Assembly: GCA_964019425.1 (NCBI GenBank)
Contig: OZ025800.1
Span: 62,001-126,000 of the forward strand
DNA length: 64,000 nucleotides
Reading direction: 5' to 3'
Source of the DNA: Flectonema sp. DT1601
Taxonomy: Eukaryota > Euglenozoa > Diplonemea > Diplonemida > Diplonemidae
The position numbers and the translations under genes were made by a program. Positions 24,001 through 36,400 of the stretch are shown piece by piece. The notes beneath the pieces were generated by a model, which was not told the DNA's origin, searched no databases, and saw only the letters and a program-made list of their open reading frames with translations. Within the stretch, counting starts at the first letter, position 1; every line of letters begins with the position of its first letter.

Positions 24001-27000
24001 GCAAAATAGGGAAAAAAAAACAGCGACACTTAGGGTTTTTGTGATTATCTCTCGACCCTCTTTATAAGGGTAATGAAAGAGTGTACTGATATGAAAAGGG
24101 TATACTGTATTACTTTATTAAGTTAGTTTGTTCCACCATTTTAAAATAGTTTTTTTTTTCTTCTTTTTTTTTTTTTTTGTTTTTTAATAATTAATATCGT
24201 ATGATCACTCGATTGTTTTATTAGTTCAGAATCGTGAGTAGTTGTTTTTTTTTGAGGGGAATAACAACAACACAACCAAAATACAGAAATTAGTAAAAGG
24301 GTTAAAATCAAACAAAAAAAAGGCTGTGACGAAAGGAAAGCGAAGTGAAGTATATTTTCTTTTACGTGACAGATTTCCCATCAATCACCGTTGTGTAGTA
24401 GTTGATTTTATAAGGTACACTTGTTAGGTTTTTCAAATTATTTGAAACATAAAATACGTAACAAAGAATAGAAATAATTTTCCCAACAAAGACAGAAGAC
24501 GTTGACGAGTTCTTTTATTTCAGACTTTATAGTTTCGGCCATAATAAAGTACACTCATTTTCATTTCATTCTATCAAGAATACAGCAAGGGATCTGTTTT
24601 CTAGTTGGATATGAAATGAGAAGTGTTTACGTCAGATGATATGGGTATTAAGATTATTATTTTTTTTTTTTTAAAAAACTTTATTTTTTTTCTTCCATTA
24701 TAAAAAGTAAAATTTAAATCAAACATACTCAATAGAGAACTTGACGCTAATTCCATAAAAGAATCTAAAACAGTAAAGTAAACATCTCACATAATAAACA
24801 AATCAACATGAGTTCATGTATCACTACACTATCATGTGTTGTGAAGTTCTTGTGACTCAAAGTCGAATGGTTGCTTTGCAGTTGAACCCACCAACAGGAA
24901 ATTGTCATCTTCACGTAAATCTTATTAAGAAGATAAAAAAAAAATTAAAAAAAAAGAAACTCCCGTTTCATTTAACACCAGAATATGTAGCGAGTAACCA
25001 ACCAGTCGGTTACGTGGCTCTCACTCAAGAAAATAAGAAAAACGATATTATGGATAACATAGTAATATATCTTTCCTTTTGTAATCCTTTTAATGACCAC
25101 ATATTAAAAACAAATTATCAAAAAAAAAAAAAAAAAAATTATTTTTATTTTTTATATTTTATATTTTTTTTTTCAAAGTCCCAAAGAGAGTTACAATAAA
25201 CTACTAACCCAATAACAACAACTTATAAATACAAACAAAAATAAATAAATAAAAAAAAAAATCTCGACGGCGACCGATAGCGACGTGATGTGTGATTGCA
25301 ATACCGCAAGTAAATCACAAAAAGAAAAAAGAAAAGAGGAGAGAAGGACTAAAAAAATAAAAAGAAATTAACGGGAATATATAATCATTACAAAGAAATT
25401 ATATTGGAATGAACAAATAAAAATCCGCAGTCAGTCACTCTTTGTCTTTGTAAACTGTCTGCCCATCACAGCACAAGTTGTATTTTAGATATACATATGC
25501 AAAGGAAGATTTTACGAAGATAAGTAAAGACTGATGGTTCTCATCGACACAGGTTTTTTCTTTTTAGTTACACAGCTTCTTGAGAGAAACAAAAATAAAA
25601 CAACAATAAAAAAGAAATCTTCCAACTCACGCAATAAGCAGAACAGGTTTGTTTTGTGACCTATTCTATAACATAAAAAAAAAATTAAAAAAATGATGAG
25701 CGTGAACACTGATGAAATAATTCAACAGAATACCCAACAGCTAGGAAATTAAGGAACCAAAAGAATCAGCACATTGGAACAGGTGATATAAGGGATTACA
25801 ATTATTTATTTTAAAGCAAAATAGGAAAAGAAAGCCACAGCGAATGAACAGGAATGTTGCACAACAAAAACAAAAGAAACACTCATCTGGGATGTATGTT
25901 TTTGACGGAATAGCAATTTGGAATCAAAGAATTCCTCCATCAGGAGAGTTCATTACGGTAAATTACTTTCTTTTTCTTTTTTCTTTTTTTCTGAATCACA
26001 CACCAAACATCTCCCACAGCAGCGAGAGCAACATGAGATGTCCTACAACAATCACTTCAGAGAGAGGGATAAGGTTAAAAGGTACAACAGCAGCCATAGG
26101 CTCAGCGTACCAAAATGTTAGTAAGAACCGATGTATAAAAAGTTATTTTATTTTTTTTAATTTTTTTTTTTGAAAAATTTTCTTTTAGGTTTCATTCAAT
26201 ATGAATCAATCGTTAAGAAGAGACCACACTCAACTCACATATATTCGATCGCAATTTGTCTCTTTTGATGAGACTAAATAACTAAAGAAAATAATTTTGT
26301 TAGAAAGGGGAGAGTAGCAGAAATAAACTACGCTAATTACTTAGTGAAAGTAGCCAGCAAAGATAAAAGCAAACACACAACGAATCAATACTAAAATAAT
26401 AATTATTCAATTCTGTGGCGGCTGATGCAGATCTGTAAAAGAATTTCTCATAATGTCAACCTCGTTTCCCAAAAAACTCCATTTCTGTTTCTCAAAGCTT
26501 CTCTGCTAAATTGGTCGTAAGTTGCAGTTGTGTTTCCACACCGCTCTATATGACCTCTTTGTGGTGAAAAGTCACCTTGCTAAACACGTAATTGCTGGAT
26601 GACTCATATCGTGTTCAACGAGCTTACGAATCAAATGGAGGGGGGTTGAGGTACTAACTCACTCAAAATTCCTCTTTATTTCCCATGAGAAAAAGATACA
26701 CATTTAAAAAAAAAAAATCAACGCATCTTTTCACCAACAAAATTTCAACAAAAAATCTCTCAAAATGATACAAATAATAACATAATAATTGTACAACTTC
26801 AGTTGCCAGTTAAACGGCAGGGAATCAATCAAATAGCGACGTCAGTTTGATATTTTTTCTTTATTTTAAATATTGGGTTTGTTAATGTGCATTTTATGTT
26901 GTAGTTTTTTTTTTTTTTTTTTTTTTTTTTTTGATTAAATTAATTTAATTAACTCCAATCAAAGAAAAGACAAACTACGGCAGCAGTCGATCCCAAAACG

Positions 27001-27585
27001 GAATTTTCTACAAAAACTGAAGAAGTAAAAATAAAAATAAAAATAAAAAAAACACCAGCTGTTATTTGTTTTTAGTTATTTATTTGTTTTTGACAAATCT
27101 TAACACTTATATATCTTGTAAGCTTACGGCACAACCCTCAGGTGTGAAGGAAGGAGGTTAACCACTATCGTACTTGAGAATAAGTGAAAATTTAAAAAAA
27201 AAAAAAAAAAAAAATACAAGTTAAAAACAGAAAATAAATAAGAGAAGGGAAGAAGAAAAAAAAAAAGGTAATGCAACTACTGTCACTTTGACGAATCGTA
27301 TTTACCAATAAGCGAGTAAAAGGGAGGAGGGCGAAGGATAAAAGGGTGCGAAATGAAAACTTTTTTTCGACTCATCTTTTTTTTTTTTTTTCCTTTTGCG
27401 AACCTACCTTTGGATAGTGTCTTTATCAAAGAAAAAAAGAAATTTATCGTAAAAAAAAAACTAAATAGTCTTTTCCGTAAATATGACAATTGCACACGCT
27501 GCTCTACGAAGTTCAGTGGCACGTCTTTGGGTTTTAAATAGATCGCACAATTAAAGTATCAGACGAAGTTGAATGAAGTCATCCC
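19785..27585. other. Gene desert of 7.8 kb rich in A/T homopolymers
   Basis: I find no supportable gene on either strand. The sequence is dominated by A- and T-runs (for example 22760-22781, 23850-23868, 26905-26932) and short AT-rich filler. Distinct items are a block of more balanced composition at 20570-20860, a CAA microsatellite at 20972-21046 and a short hairpin at 21573-21602. Open frames above 60 codons here are homopolymer-driven. Whether this is an intergenic spacer or contains long introns or UTRs cannot be told. Confidence 0.6.
20972..21046 (+). repeat. (CAA)25 microsatellite
   Basis: About 25 uninterrupted CAA triplets. They lie at the end of a plus-strand open frame of 63 codons (20858-21049) that I do not regard as a gene, because it opposes all neighbours and has no other coding features. 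Confidence 0.9.
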
Positions 27586-30162
27586 CTAGTGATATAGTAT
27601 TTGAATTGGTTGATATTGTTGACGAGTACTAATCCATTTTACTATTCGATCTCTAAGTAGATCCGGGTCAGTTAGTTTATTAGAAACGATAGCTGAGAGC
27701 TGTTCAGTTGCAACATCCCAGTGTGGGAATGGCTTAGCAGTGATTGCTTCAAATGCAACGTTCCAGGGAGTCCAAGGATCCTTTTTATTCGATTCTTCAA
27801 TTTGATACATCCATTCCGCATCTTGTGCTTGTTTTGGACCAGCGAGTTCATAAACAACAAGTGCATCATTTGATATCTTTGGGAATAGAATCATATCTAA
27901 ACCCCGAGTACTGTACGAGTCACCAACTTCTTTAACCATCTTCTGGTTCACCACCGTCCTCGCTCCAACTGACTTTGCGTAACGTTCAAGAGCATACGCT
28001 AGAGTGACAACAGGACCAAACATTGAGAACTTTTTCATACCTTCACAACCAAAGTTACCACAAGTAACGTAACCTAAACAAGCTGAAGACGTGACTTGAA
28101 TACAAGACTCAGTAAGGTTTGTATTTATAGCTGAGATACAACGACATGCAGACAGAGGATGTGTAGCAGTCGGTCTGATCGCGTTAAAAGAACAAAGAAC
28201 TCTATCACCACTGAAGGTATCAGGGGTACCATTATTTGTGGTGAATATCTTTAACATCTTTTGTAAAGTAGATGAGAAACTATCAACCATGTCACCATCA
28301 TTATCAAACCTGTTGTGCCAACCAACGAAGTTTGTGATTAGAACTGAGACTCGTCGTTTTTTAACAGAATGTTCCTTAAGTAGTTGTTCAGGACCAGGAC
28401 TTTGTAATGTTGCGTGACTTCCTGTGAATGCTGACGCTGTTGGAGTAGTCAACGAGTTTCTATCAGAACCTTCTTTTGAGAACTCAACGGTACTGTTTCC
28501 ATCACTTTCCATGTTAATTTGATCTAACATAGATTGAGGTAAATAATTTCTATATTCTGATAGCGAATCGTGCATTTTTAAAAACGCCTGTTGCATTTTA
28601 CTCACCTCAGTAAACACACTCATACCAGTAGACTCACGAGTGATTCCGTCAAGATTCATATTCCCAACTTCAATCATTTGATCAGCGAGGTTAGTCAAAG
28701 GGACGATCAGCCTAACGGAAAAGTAAACCGACACCAAGAGCATTACAATAGTTACTACAATAATTATTATTAAGAGAAGTCGTCTATCATTTTCCCTAAC
28801 AGATGCTGTTTTATCATTGTCTCGTTTGATTTCCTTCTGAACGAGAGCAGTACCTGCATCAATCGTTCCCATGACTACTGATCTCGGGATTATTAAAACT
28901 ATTGTTAAGTGAACTGGAGATCCTGTTTTAGCTGTTTCATCTTGAACGACTCCACCTCGTATCCAATACTGAGAATTGTTGTAAGTCCACGTCACTAGAT
29001 TGCTGGTTGAGTTAGAAGCATTTAAAAATATCTGAGAAGTCATGTTCTGTTCCATGCTATAAGAAATGTGATTTCTAATAATATTATCAGTAATTGATGT
29101 CGTGTTGTCAGGTACAGTAATTAATCTCCTTTCTGATCCGTCGTATTCAATTGAATGAGCTCCGTGTGAGACTCCAATTAAAACATTCTCTGATCCAGTC
29201 CACGGATTCCTCTGCATAGCATAGCTTCGAGTACCTTTTATAAAGGTACTTTCTATAAGAATCTTTGAGATAATTGAAGCATCAAGACCACATAATACTA
29301 AATTAAGACCAGGATTACCAACAAAAGGAAGACTTGGGTCTTTTTTTGTATAAGCAAAGGCTGTTAGGGATAGAAGTCTTCCCTTGGCTTCGACAGGTGA
29401 CCAGCCAACTTCATTATTTTTTATATAATTCTCAGCAGGTAAAAACGCTGCTAGACCACCACCTATACTACCAGACCAGGGGCAGTGCCCCGTGTGGTGG
29501 CGTCCATCTGTTAAAGTAGGTGCAGTTAAATTACAAGGGAGTCCCGTGTCGACAACTTGACCAAGTTTATCTGTTGATCCCATCACGATTGGGAGATCTA
29601 CTGAACCCCGAGCTCGAAGTATTTTTAATAAAGGAGCATCGAATTGTAATCCCATCAGTTGATGATGTTCCTCAACACTCCTTCCGATAGTATCTGGATA
29701 ATCAAATTGAATACGATAGGTACCTTCTCCATTAATACCACCGTAAGTATTAAACACAGTTAGTTCTGTAACACCATAAGCAAGGTTAACACCAAGTGTT
29801 TGTCTCATTAATATCGGTGCTGCTGTTGACATGTACTCTCTGTCGCTGGAGTTTCCTTGACCAATTCCATTAGCGTTTAATACATTTAATATTGTTCTTA
29901 CAGTTGCTTTTGGAGCTTGAAGTGCATTCCCAACTTTTGCTAACACTCCGTCCATCGTACTCGTTAGCAGTTCTTTAATTAGTAGTTCACTGTTTTCTGT
30001 TCCAAGTTCAAAACTTTTATTCAAACCATTATTACAGGTAGTTTCAGTCCTGGTTACAGCATTATTAGCAGCCTCTGTTGACAACGCGGTGTTGATTGCT
30101 CCCGTGAGAAGGATTCCAGCAGCGCATAGCGAGATGAACGCAACAGATAGTTTTACGGACAT
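27586..30162 (-). CDS. Receptor-type protein with HAMP and divergent class III cyclase domain
   Basis: 858 residues from the ATG at 30162; an upstream in-frame TTG is ignored. Order: N-terminal transmembrane helix (VAFISLCAAGILLTGAINTA); extracellular region of about 430 residues with many N-glycosylation sequons, sensor-like (Cache type by layout); second helix (about 467-490); HAMP (VPLTNLADQMIEVGNMNL); the pre-catalytic motif YRNYLPQSML; then a class III cyclase-homology domain (about 604-770). The first metal-binding position, normally FxDI, is LITNFVGW, so Asp is replaced by Asn. The second is kept (SGDRVLCSF). CGNFGCEGMKKFSMFGP and YALERYAK match the late cyclase strands. With one metal ligand missing, activity would need a partner or is lost. 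A CCCTTCAG acceptor ends at 30169. Confidence 0.82.
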   Translation of the reverse strand: MSVKLSVAFISLCAAGILLTGAINTALSTEAANNAVTRTETTCNNGLNKSFELGTENSELLIKELLTSTMDGVLAKVGNALQAPKATVRTILNVLNANGIGQGNSSDREYMSTAAPILMRQTLGVNLAYGVTELTVFNTYGGINGEGTYRIQFDYPDTIGRSVEEHHQLMGLQFDAPLLKILRARGSVDLPIVMGSTDKLGQVVDTGLPCNLTAPTLTDGRHHTGHCPWSGSIGGGLAAFLPAENYIKNNEVGWSPVEAKGRLLSLTAFAYTKKDPSLPFVGNPGLNLVLCGLDASIISKILIESTFIKGTRSYAMQRNPWTGSENVLIGVSHGAHSIEYDGSERRLITVPDNTTSITDNIIRNHISYSMEQNMTSQIFLNASNSTSNLVTWTYNNSQYWIRGGVVQDETAKTGSPVHLTIVLIIPRSVVMGTIDAGTALVQKEIKRDNDKTASVRENDRRLLLIIIIVVTIVMLLVSVYFSVRLIVPLTNLADQMIEVGNMNLDGITRESTGMSVFTEVSKMQQAFLKMHDSLSEYRNYLPQSMLDQINMESDGNSTVEFSKEGSDRNSLTTPTASAFTGSHATLQSPGPEQLLKEHSVKKRRVSVLITNFVGWHNRFDNDGDMVDSFSSTLQKMLKIFTTNNGTPDTFSGDRVLCSFNAIRPTATHPLSACRCISAINTNLTESCIQVTSSACLGYVTCGNFGCEGMKKFSMFGPVVTLAYALERYAKSVGARTVVNQKMVKEVGDSYSTRGLDMILFPKISNDALVVYELAGPKQAQDAEWMYQIEESNKKDPWTPWNVAFEAITAKPFPHWDVATEQLSAIVSNKLTDPDLLRDRIVKWISTRQQYQPIQILYH

Positions 30163-30455
30163 CTCTGACTGAAGGGAGAATGATAGTTTGATAATACTAC
30201 GAAACAATAATAAACTTTATAATATTCAACATAAGGTCCAGAACCGTTGTCGAATCTGGCAATGCGGTCCCGTAAGCAAAGCAACTAATGTCATTGCGTT
30301 GTTTATAACTCTCATCCTGTAGAATGTGAATGCGAATGACTACAAACATTAACAAACCATAAATCAAAAGTAAAAAAAAAGTAAGAAGGTAATGAGAGAT
30401 GGTATCATTCAAAAGATAAGATGAGAGATGAGCGTCCTCTCAAAGAGACGACTAA

Positions 30456-33400
30456 TTAGAATTCAGACTGCACCACCTCACTAATTCCATTAGGAGATTG
30501 ATAAACACCAATTAATTGATTAGCTCTGTCGTAAAACTGATGTCTTAATGAGATGCAGAGCATTTGAATACCAGACTCTGATAGAAGACATCCTAATCGA
30601 CGAGCCTTCTCAGCGTCTAGAGCCGCATCAATTTCATCAAAAAGATAAAAAGGAGATGGAAATGATTGCTGCAATGCGATAGAAATAGAAGTAGCAGAAA
30701 GTGATCTCTGACCACCACTCAGCTTAGTTGGAGGAAGCCATTCAGAATGTCCTGGTGGACGAACTTTTACTCCAACTCCGCGAACAAACAAAACAGCTCC
30801 TTCCGTTGAATATGTTAGGACACAATCGCTGGATTCTGTTGTTAGTTTTTTATAAAGACTGCTGACACATTTATTGATATCAATCATCTTGTTTTGAATT
30901 ACACACAATCGAACTGACTGTGTCTCTTCTAACTTTAGTTGACATGTATTATAATTCTCAGTTAGGGTATTCAATTCATGAGAGATGTCATCACGTTCAG
31001 CTACTGCTACTAAAAATGATTCTATTTTTGAAGTGTCAATTAGGGCCGCGTTGGCTGTCAGCGATGTTCTCTTCGCATCAAGTAACTGCCTCTCATATGC
31101 GATGCTACTTTTCCACTCTTCCGTTGAGGAATAACTACCAGCGCAGTGTGATAAGTATTCTTCTTTATTGAAGACGACGTCTCTTCGATTGCAAATTTCA
31201 TTTTTTCGTAGATCTTTCTGAAGCCGTTTTCGCTGCTTCTCAGTTTCTGAGATTTCTCCGCGAGCTTCGGAAATGTCCGCCTCCATCGCAATCAGTTCCT
31301 TTTCCATTTTCCCGATGTCTCGTTCCATAATAGATTCTCTACTCTTTGTTGATATTGCTTCTTTTTTCAACTCATCAGATTTCGACCGCAGCTGTGCTAA
31401 AGTCTTTTTGTGCTCCTTCATTCCTCGTTCAACTTTACAAAGTTGTGGAGTGGTTGTAGACATAATTGGTCTTTTCATTAGTAATAGTTTTTGTCGTTTC
31501 TGTTGTAGGAGAGCTTCGTGTTTGTTAACCGTCTTCTGTAAGACTGATATGTCTACGAGAATAGCTGCAGTTGATGAACAGGATGAGAGAATCTCCTTCA
31601 GCTTATTATGATCACAGTCGTCATCGAGAGACAGAGAGATCTTTTTAGTTTGAATGACTTCTTTGAGAAGTTCTAAGGATTTCATATTCTCTAATTGACA
31701 TCTCTGCTGACGTTGAATAGTTTCGTGAATACTTTTAACAACTCTTCTGACTTCTAATTGTTGTTGTTCAGTTGAGTTCTTCTCTTCTTGAAGTACAGTA
31801 CGCTCTTCACGCTGTGCTTGTAATGTAGTTTTTGTTTCTGAAACCTTTTGTTTTAGTTTTTCATACTCACCATCAACTACCACAGAGGATGTTATCACAG
31901 ATTCGGATCCAATAACCTGAAGTGAGCATTCTGCTGTGATCCTCGATACAGAATCACCTCCCGTGTAGACTCCCTTCCGTTGAATCAGATCTCCTGAACG
32001 TGTCACGACGGAGATTCTATATGGAGTACTAACAATGAGATCGTGTCCTGTTTGTAAATCCTCAGCAATAATAACATTTTGTAGCCTCGCCTGAACATAT
32101 GACAGTACAGACAACGAGTAGTTAGGATTAAGAGCAATTGGTGTATTTGGTTTTGAAGGAGACAAGAAGATAAAGCAAGCAGCCGATTCTAGGACCAACT
32201 TCTGTGGAGCGAGTTTTGAAAACTCTGGAGAAGTATGAGGAGGAAGAACAATAGAAGTTATGATACCAATTCGATTATTACGAAAGGATTCCACTACCAG
32301 GTCTGCAGCTTCAGTATTCTTAACGAAAACAGTGTTGGCAATCCACCCAACTGATGAGCTGTTTACAGCGAGAGCATATCGCGCATCAACCTGAAGCCAT
32401 TGGTATGCAAATCCCAGGATGTTATTATTCTTATTCATCAGATGATAAATAGTATCTCGATATCTCACTGCTACTCGAGAACTACAAACTGATATCTTCT
32501 CCGACTGATGATGTAATTGAGTTGTGAACTCCTTCAACTTGGTTTGTGTTTCAGAAAGTACTCGGCTAGCGTTACAAACTCTTTCAGTACAAGAAAGCAA
32601 CCTCGAGTTCAGGTCAGTCAACTTCTGATTTTCTGAAGCTGACTCAGAGTGAAGTTGTTGTAATTCGATTTCCCGTTTTGACTGCAGCTGTTCAGAAGTC
32701 TCGACCTCCTTCTGAAGGATGAGTAACTCTGAAGCTTCCTTTAGGTTAATCGCTGTATCAATATCGTTATCAACTTCAGACTTCTTGTGATAAGCTGCTG
32801 AGCGGTCAGCTAATTCTCTTCTGGTGTCCATCAGCTCTCGTTCAACGATTCGAATTTCATCTCTGCGGGTGTCGATGTTGCTCAATAATCTTTTAGCAGT
32901 TCGCTCTTCTCTTTGCAGCTGTGCAATGCAATCAGTCTTTTCAGTATAGCTCTCTTCTTCAATGGTGATATTGTCGTTTAAAGACTTTAGTTGTTTTGTA
33001 AGTGAGGAGAGTGATTCTCGAATGTTTCTTTTTTCAGAGTAGAGATGGTCTTTTTCTACAATCAGATCTTTGTGATGACGAGACAGTTTACAAAGACGTT
33101 GCTGACGTGTTGTATGAATGCTATCAAGACACAGTTGAGCCTTTAGTATCCAAACAACTTCTGCGTCTGAGTAGTCAGAAAACTGTTCATTGACTGCCTT
33201 CCACTTTGCGATCATCGGAGATGTTAATTTCTGTTCAGCAGATAATGATGACAATCTTAATGTTAACGATTCCTTTTGTTGTTGAATTCTATTTAGTTCT
33301 TCAGATATTTGATTACATTGTTTCTCAAGCAGATGAGTTCCACACAATCTCTCAATGTGTTCTAAAAACGATAATGGATTAAGTTGCAATAGAGACGTCG

Positions 33401-36400
33401 TGTGTTGTTGTAATATAACAAACCTCTGAGGGAACTCAATATCAACACCGAGAACTTTTAATTGTGATCTGACTGTGGTCGCGTCAGAAGGTTTGTTGTT
33501 GAGATAATAAATATTATTTCCTGTTTTAAACACTCGGCGTTTAACAAAAACAGAATCCCCTCCAACAGTAAAGTGAACAGTTACTGAAGCATCTGTATTA
33601 CCATTCTTCGATATTAGATCTGAAAGACGCTTACATCGTAAGAGTTCACTTGGTAGTCCTAATACAAAACAAACCGCGTCTATTAAATTAGACTTTCCAG
33701 ATCCGTTCATTCCGACAATGCAGTTGAATCCTTTTGATATTTGAATAGTTGTTTTTGATGCGAAACTCTTAAACCCATCGAGTGATACCTCCACCAGTGA
33801 TACATTAGATTGGTCTATGTTCTTATTATACTCAGCAAGGTTATGAATTGTTTGCTTAACTTCTGAACTTACTTTGAGAGGAGTCAGTCCCATCTGAGAC
33901 TTCGTCTGATCAATATCTTCAATACATTTCAGTGGTGTTGTTATTCTCTCGTCTGCTGAGATAGTTATCTTTGAGTTGCATTCCCACGGCTGTCGCACCT
34001 CCTCAGACGATAAAAGCTCAGTCTCTTTTCCATGCTGCTCTATTCCCGCATGCTCTGAAGGGAAATCCTTCTCAACCCACGGCTGCTTGACTAAAGAGTC
34101 AGATAATGATTTCAGTTGTTCTTCATCACAAGGAAGGTCTTCGTGTGGAGATGATTTCAGTTGGACTTGGGGATTGATACTGACATTAATATCATTGTGG
34201 TCTTGCCAAGGCTGCTGTACAGGGGACTCATCGAGCTTTGTCTTTTTTCGACAGATTTCTTCCTCCTTTATTGATAAGCGTTCTGACTTTCCAGACTTTC
34301 TAAATGGTCTGACTTCAAGTCTTCGCCCTTTCCTGTTTGACGATGTGGTTACATTGTTAGTGGCTGAGGGTTTGGCTGATGTTGGTATTTCGCTGGTGTC
34401 TCTGCGCACATTCTCGTGAGAATGTACTTTCCCTCTTGCTCGGAACTTTGCTTTCGAATTCTTTCGCGGTAAGACGACAGTCTCAATATCACTGTTGGTG
34501 TCCATCTGCTCACGTTTTACTTTACACTTGATCGATGGACTCTTTTTGAACATTATTGATTCATTATCACTACTGCTACTACCAGCGCAGGTAATCACTT
34601 TACGCCTTGTGTTGGGTTTTGAAAGTTTCTTATCTTTTTTGTGAACTTTCTCCCCGGACCTGATTTTATTTAGAGACTGCCTCGCTTGATTAGAAACTCC
34701 AGAGAGATGTTTCGACTGTTTATTCTCCTGAGCACCTTGAGAGTCTTTGAGCTCTTTGTGGAGGACTACTTTCTGACGAGTGACTTTGCCAGACGTTGGG
34801 CTCTCTGACTCATCGTCAGGAAACCGAACTTTCTTCTTCGATGCACTCGACCGGTACTTTGGAGAACCGCTTCCCTTTCCCGCAGTTGGCAGCAGAATAG
34901 ACGCAATCTTCTTAGGTGTCGTTACATTACAAGGTGAGCATCCCTCTCTCTCCTCGTCTCGAATTAGATTGTCGTTGTGAGTTTTAATAATTGCTGCAGG
35001 CTGAATAATTTGCACTGGCTTTTTAGCAGCACTGCCTCCGTCCTTTGGGTGCTTTTCAAAAACTGCTTTTGCATCACTCTCGACACTGAAAGGCACTGAA
35101 CTCTCATTTAGTGTCTCTGCTTGTTGAGTAACAGCAGCAGGCTGAAGAACCTGCACAGGCTTCATAGAAACCTTCGTTGTAATTGTGTCACACAACTTGT
35201 CCGGAGCTGCAGGCTGAGGAACTTGCGCTGGTGTCTTCGCAGCAGACCCCTGTAGAGCTGCTGGTTGGAGGATTTGTGGTTTCTTAGGCGTTTTCTTATT
35301 TACATTCGGCAGATCACTTGGTAAGTCTACATTGTCATGGACAGTATTAGTAATTTGAGTATCTTTGGGTTCGCTTAAAGTGTTGAGGGCTGAAGGCTGT
35401 AGAATTAGACGAGTTTTTCTGGGTGTTGTTCGTTTCATCTGTTCCTCCCTGACCTGAGAAGTGTCTTCAGCTGTGAGAGGAATTGATTGATTAGTTTTAA
35501 TACTCGCAGAAGGCGGAGGTACTATTTGATGCTCACAGAATGATTGCACTCCGAGGGAGGGCTGCAATAGTTTCCTAACCTTCTTAGATTTCTCTGTGGA
35601 TACACTCTCAATTGGGTTAACAGGAGAAGATAACTGTTCGATGGGTTGAGCAACATCACCGCCTTCTTTACCTTCCGATTGAATAGAGTGATTGATAATA
35701 ACAGAAGACAAGCTATTCACTTTCTGCTTATCTCCGTATGACTCCGATCCGAGATCTAGTCCTTCCTGTGTAGACATCACTGAGCCTTCTGTTGCAATAA
35801 TTGTATCCTGCGGCTCTATTTTGATTACCTGAGGAGTCACATCTTCACTAAAAACAATACTTCGATACGAACTCTGAAGAGGAAGGTGTGGCGGGACAAT
35901 AACAATATCTCCGTCCGGTTCCGGAGATGTACTCGCAGCTGCTCCGCTTGCTGAGGAAGAAGTGCAGCTAACGTCCCGCAGCAGCTGTTCTCGTAGCCTT
36001 CCAAAAGCTGTCGATGAGGACTCTGGAGTGCTTCCATTTGTCAGTGCAGGTGCAGGAGATGTAGTTGACGGAGGTGTTACAGAAGAAGTTGTGCTGACAT
36101 CTCTGAGAAGCTCCTGTCGGAGGATCATAAAATCATCCATCCTCCTACTCTCTTCGATTGCCGCTCGACTGGTTGGAGACGCACTTAGTTCGTTACCACA
36201 ATTACTACCTCCCTTAATTGGTTTCATCCACTGACGAGGAGGCTTGTGAGGACTTCTCCCGTCAGTCATATCGGAACTCATAAAACTTACATCATTTTGT
36301 CGAACAGTGCCACTCGCAGGAGTAGTGTCTGCTCCAGTTGTAGTAACAGAAGTTGTTTGAGGAGATTGTTGTGAGTCATGTTTTGATTGCTCAGAGTGTT

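Noticed and set aside
25844-26173. Plus-strand 109-codon ORF
   Set aside because: Homopolymer-driven Phe runs at its middle and end; no domain.
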